A DNA stretch of 64,000 bases from JANQPX01 sp039197065 (lineage in GTDB: Bacteria; Pseudomonadota; Alphaproteobacteria; Geminicoccales; Geminicoccaceae). The notes below the pieces were generated by a model. That model did not search any database and was not told the origin of the DNA. It saw only the letters and a list, made by a program, of their open reading frames with translations. Shown here in pieces: positions 62,143-64,000 of this stretch; position 1 is the first letter of the stretch, and the number at the start of each line of letters is the position of its first letter. The stretch covers positions 1 to 64,000 of the forward strand of contig JBCCUL010000001.1 in the NCBI GenBank assembly GCA_039197065.1. Direction: 5' to 3'. The translations under genes were made by a program, and so were the position numbers.

Positions 62143-63540
62143 ATGAGAAATCTCGATGGCCTTGTTCAGGCTCTCGAAGGGATGGCGACAACGTCGGATC
62201 CGGCGAAGCTTCGTCAGAAGAGCCGTGATTTTTTCTGGTACAGTCCGGTCCTGAAGCGTCAGCTCGACGACGTCGTCGCGGATCTGGTTGTCGAGGTGCG
62301 GAGCGAAGCTGACGTCGTCACGGTGCTTGCGGCCTGCCATCGGCACGACGTTCCCGTCACCGTGCGGGGTGGTGGTAGCGGCAATTACGGCCAGGCCATG
62401 CCGCTCAAGGGCGGCGTCGTGCTCGATCTCGCCAAGATGGACCGGGTCGGATCGGTAGCGCCCGGACGGGTGCGCGCGGAGGCGGGTGCGAAGCTCTCCA
62501 GGATCGACGAGGCCTGTCAGGCGGACAGCGGCCAGGAGATGCGCTTTCACCCCAGCACGCTCAAGATGGGTACGATCGGCGGCTTCGTCGCCGGCGGCTC
62601 GTCGGGGATCGGCTCGATCACCTGGGGGCTTTTGCGCGACCCGGGCAATATCCTGATGACCCGTGTGGTCACCATGGAGGCGGAACCGCGCGTGCTTGAG
62701 CTTAGAGGGCGCGACATTCAGCAGGTGAACCATGCCTACGGCACCAATGGCGTGATCACCGAGCTCGAGATGCCGCTGGCGCCGGCCTATGACTGGATCG
62801 ATATCATCGTCGGCTTCGATGATTTCTTGGAGGCGACGCGCTTCGCCGATGCGCTCGCCCGTGAAGATGGTATCCTGAAGAAGCTGATCAGCCCGCTCGC
62901 CGCACCGATCGGTGAGCGCTATTTCAGGCCGCTCAAGAACCGTATTCCTGACGGGCAGTCGCTGGTCCTTTTGATGATCGCCGACATCGCCATGGCGGAC
63001 TTTTCGGATTTTCTCAGGCACTGGCCGGGCAGAGTTCTCCTGGAGCGAGCGGCGTCCGATCCGAAGCGTAAGGGCCTGCCGATCTATGAACTCTCCTGGA
63101 ACCACACGACGCTGCATGCGCTTAAGATCGACCCCGACATCACCTATCTTCAGGTGCTCTATCCGCCGGGCGAGCATCTGGAGCGGGTCCGACTTATGCA
63201 TGAGACCTTTGGGGACGAGGTCATGCAGCACCTCGAATTCGTGCGCTTCGGCGGCGAGATCGCCTGTTTCGGCCTGCCGCTGGTCAAGTTCACCACGGAA
63301 GAGCGGCTGGACGAGATCATCCGCTTTCACGAGGACAATGGCTGCCCGATTTTCAATCCCCATGCCTACACCCTGGAAGAAGGCGGCATGAAGGCGATCG
63401 ACAAAACCCAGCTCGCCTTTAAGCGCGAAGCCGATCCGAAGGGACTGCTCAATCCTGGAAAGATGCTGGCCTGGGACAGCCCCGACTATGACGGGTCGGA
63501 TCGCCAATCCTATCTCTACCGATCCCTGGATCAGGCCTGA
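62143..63540 (+). CDS. FAD-linked oxidase (PCMH/VAO-type)
   Basis: 465 aa from ATG 62143. PCMH FAD domain with VVEVRSEADVVTVLAACHRHD, VTVRGGGSGNYGQAMPLKGG (pyrophosphate site) and GFVAGGSSGIGSITWGLLRDP. C-terminal half holds the substrate domain, ending GLLNPGKMLAW (typical VAO/GlcD end). Oxidises an alcohol, hydroxy acid or similar; the substrate is open. Its stop overlaps the next start (TGATG), so a pair with the flavodoxin-like reductase is likely. Confidence 0.87.
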   Translation: MRNLDGLVQALEGMATTSDPAKLRQKSRDFFWYSPVLKRQLDDVVADLVVEVRSEADVVTVLAACHRHDVPVTVRGGGSGNYGQAMPLKGGVVLDLAKMDRVGSVAPGRVRAEAGAKLSRIDEACQADSGQEMRFHPSTLKMGTIGGFVAGGSSGIGSITWGLLRDPGNILMTRVVTMEAEPRVLELRGRDIQQVNHAYGTNGVITELEMPLAPAYDWIDIIVGFDDFLEATRFADALAREDGILKKLISPLAAPIGERYFRPLKNRIPDGQSLVLLMIADIAMADFSDFLRHWPGRVLLERAASDPKRKGLPIYELSWNHTTLHALKIDPDITYLQVLYPPGEHLERVRLMHETFGDEVMQHLEFVRFGGEIACFGLPLVKFTTEERLDEIIRFHEDNGCPIFNPHAYTLEEGGMKAIDKTQLAFKREADPKGLLNPGKMLAWDSPDYDGSDRQSYLYRSLDQA

Positions 63541-64000
63541 TGCGCATGCTCGTCGTCTACGCCCATCCAGTCGACACCAGCTTCGCAGCGGCGCTTTGCC
63601 GCGAGGTGCAAGAGGCTTTGGAGAGCAAAGGGCATGAGATCAGGCTTCTCGATCTTTATCGCATGGGCTTCGATCCCGTTCTTCCCCCGGACGAGCATCG
63701 AAACTACGAAGTGAGCGGCCCGCATCGGGACGTGCTCGACGACCACATCGCCGCGATCAAATGGGCGGAAGGTCTGATCTTCGTCTATCCCACCTGGTGG
63801 TATGGGCTACCGGCCATTCTTAAGGGGTGGCTGGACCGGGTCTGGCTGCCGGAGGTGACGTTTGCTCTGCCTGAAAGCAAGGGGCCGATCCGGCCGCTGA
63901 TGCAGAACATACGGCTCTTGGGCGGGGTTTCGACTTACGGCGCGGGCTGGTGGTGGACCCGCTATGTCGGCGATCCCGGACGCCGCACGATCATGCGCGG
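63540..64000 (+). CDS. NAD(P)H dehydrogenase (quinone)-like flavoprotein, 3' end outside window
   Basis: About 153 codons are present before the window ends. Flavodoxin-like fold: MLVVYAHPVDTSFAAAL (strand 1 and phosphate loop), then IFVYPTWWYGLPAILKGW, the well known FMN/FAD-binding motif of the NQO1/MdaB/KefF group. Its ATG overlaps the FAD oxidase stop by one base. May recycle quinones or reduce the oxidase product. Partial, so length and C-terminus cannot be judged. Confidence 0.85.
   Translation, partial: MRMLVVYAHPVDTSFAAALCREVQEALESKGHEIRLLDLYRMGFDPVLPPDEHRNYEVSGPHRDVLDDHIAAIKWAEGLIFVYPTWWYGLPAILKGWLDRVWLPEVTFALPESKGPIRPLMQNIRLLGGVSTYGAGWWWTRYVGDPGRRTIMR

Noticed and set aside
62089..63507. 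472-codon minus-strand frame opposite the FAD oxidase
   Set aside because: The plus strand has clear FAD-binding motifs; the minus frame has none.

Overview
The window reads as one stretch of chromosome from a high-GC alphaproteobacterium, most likely of the order Hyphomicrobiales (Rhizobiales). The evidence is gene order. One block runs yceD-rpmF-plsX-fabH-ihfA-merR, next to a divergent bamE-like lipoprotein and a cytochrome bc1 chaperone. A second block runs ispB / DUF2007 / methyltransferase / S49 peptidase / glyQ-glyS-ppdK. Other pointers are a Mg-type HemB and an LdtR-like MarR regulator. The genus cannot be fixed from the sequence alone.

Layout. 1-13.3 kb is accessory catabolic DNA. 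It holds an intradiol dioxygenase, a muconate-cycloisomerase-type enzyme and a GST in one minus-strand operon with a nearby LysR regulator. It also holds an IclR regulator divergent from a progesterone-5beta-reductase-like (PRISE) reductase and a flavin monooxygenase, two dimeric-barrel proteins (one split by an in-frame TAG) and an alpha/beta hydrolase. A gene-poor stretch rich in inverted repeats (13.3-14.5 kb), a frameshifted large serine recombinase and a 44-nt 3' fragment of a tRNA-Arg (16340-16383) mark the scar of a mobile element. Next come tRNA-Pro(GGG) and the lipid/ribosome/IHF core operon (16.5-21.8 kb), an NAD-epimerase with rnd, aspS, and a UDP-glucuronate decarboxylase behind a structured 650-nt leader.

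28-36 kb holds a DMT permease, a VanA-like Rieske oxygenase, a cold-shock protein, a membrane cytochrome-like protein paired with a Tat-exported intradiol-fold protein that lacks the tyrosine iron ligands, a Cys-rich Sel1 (Hcp-like) secreted protein, tRNA-Pro(CGG), and an AT-rich GmrSD-type (DUF262/DUF1524) defence gene with its own ribbon-helix-helix regulator. 36.7-47 kb is the ispB to ppdK core block plus a MeaB-type GTPase.

47-55.7 kb is a carbohydrate gene set: two ABC permeases and a Tat-type binding protein (no ATPase), then an FGGY kinase, a glycerol-1-phosphate-dehydrogenase-like enzyme, a GpsA-like enzyme and an RpiB-like isomerase. The isomerase has Ser where the ring-opening His is expected. 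I read this as uptake and phosphorylation of a polyol, then oxidation and isomerisation, possibly ending at a tetrose phosphate. It is my best candidate for an undescribed pathway. The rest holds hemB, ldtR-like, an AhpD-like protein with a tiny Tat lipoprotein, DUF924, a BASS transporter, a secreted cyclase-family protein, an FAD oxidase and a truncated quinone-reductase-like flavoprotein.

Four copies of an approximately 76-bp intergenic palindrome (near 22.1, 50.8, 51.1 and 60.5 kb), with compensatory changes between the arms, form a repeat family that the genes do not explain.
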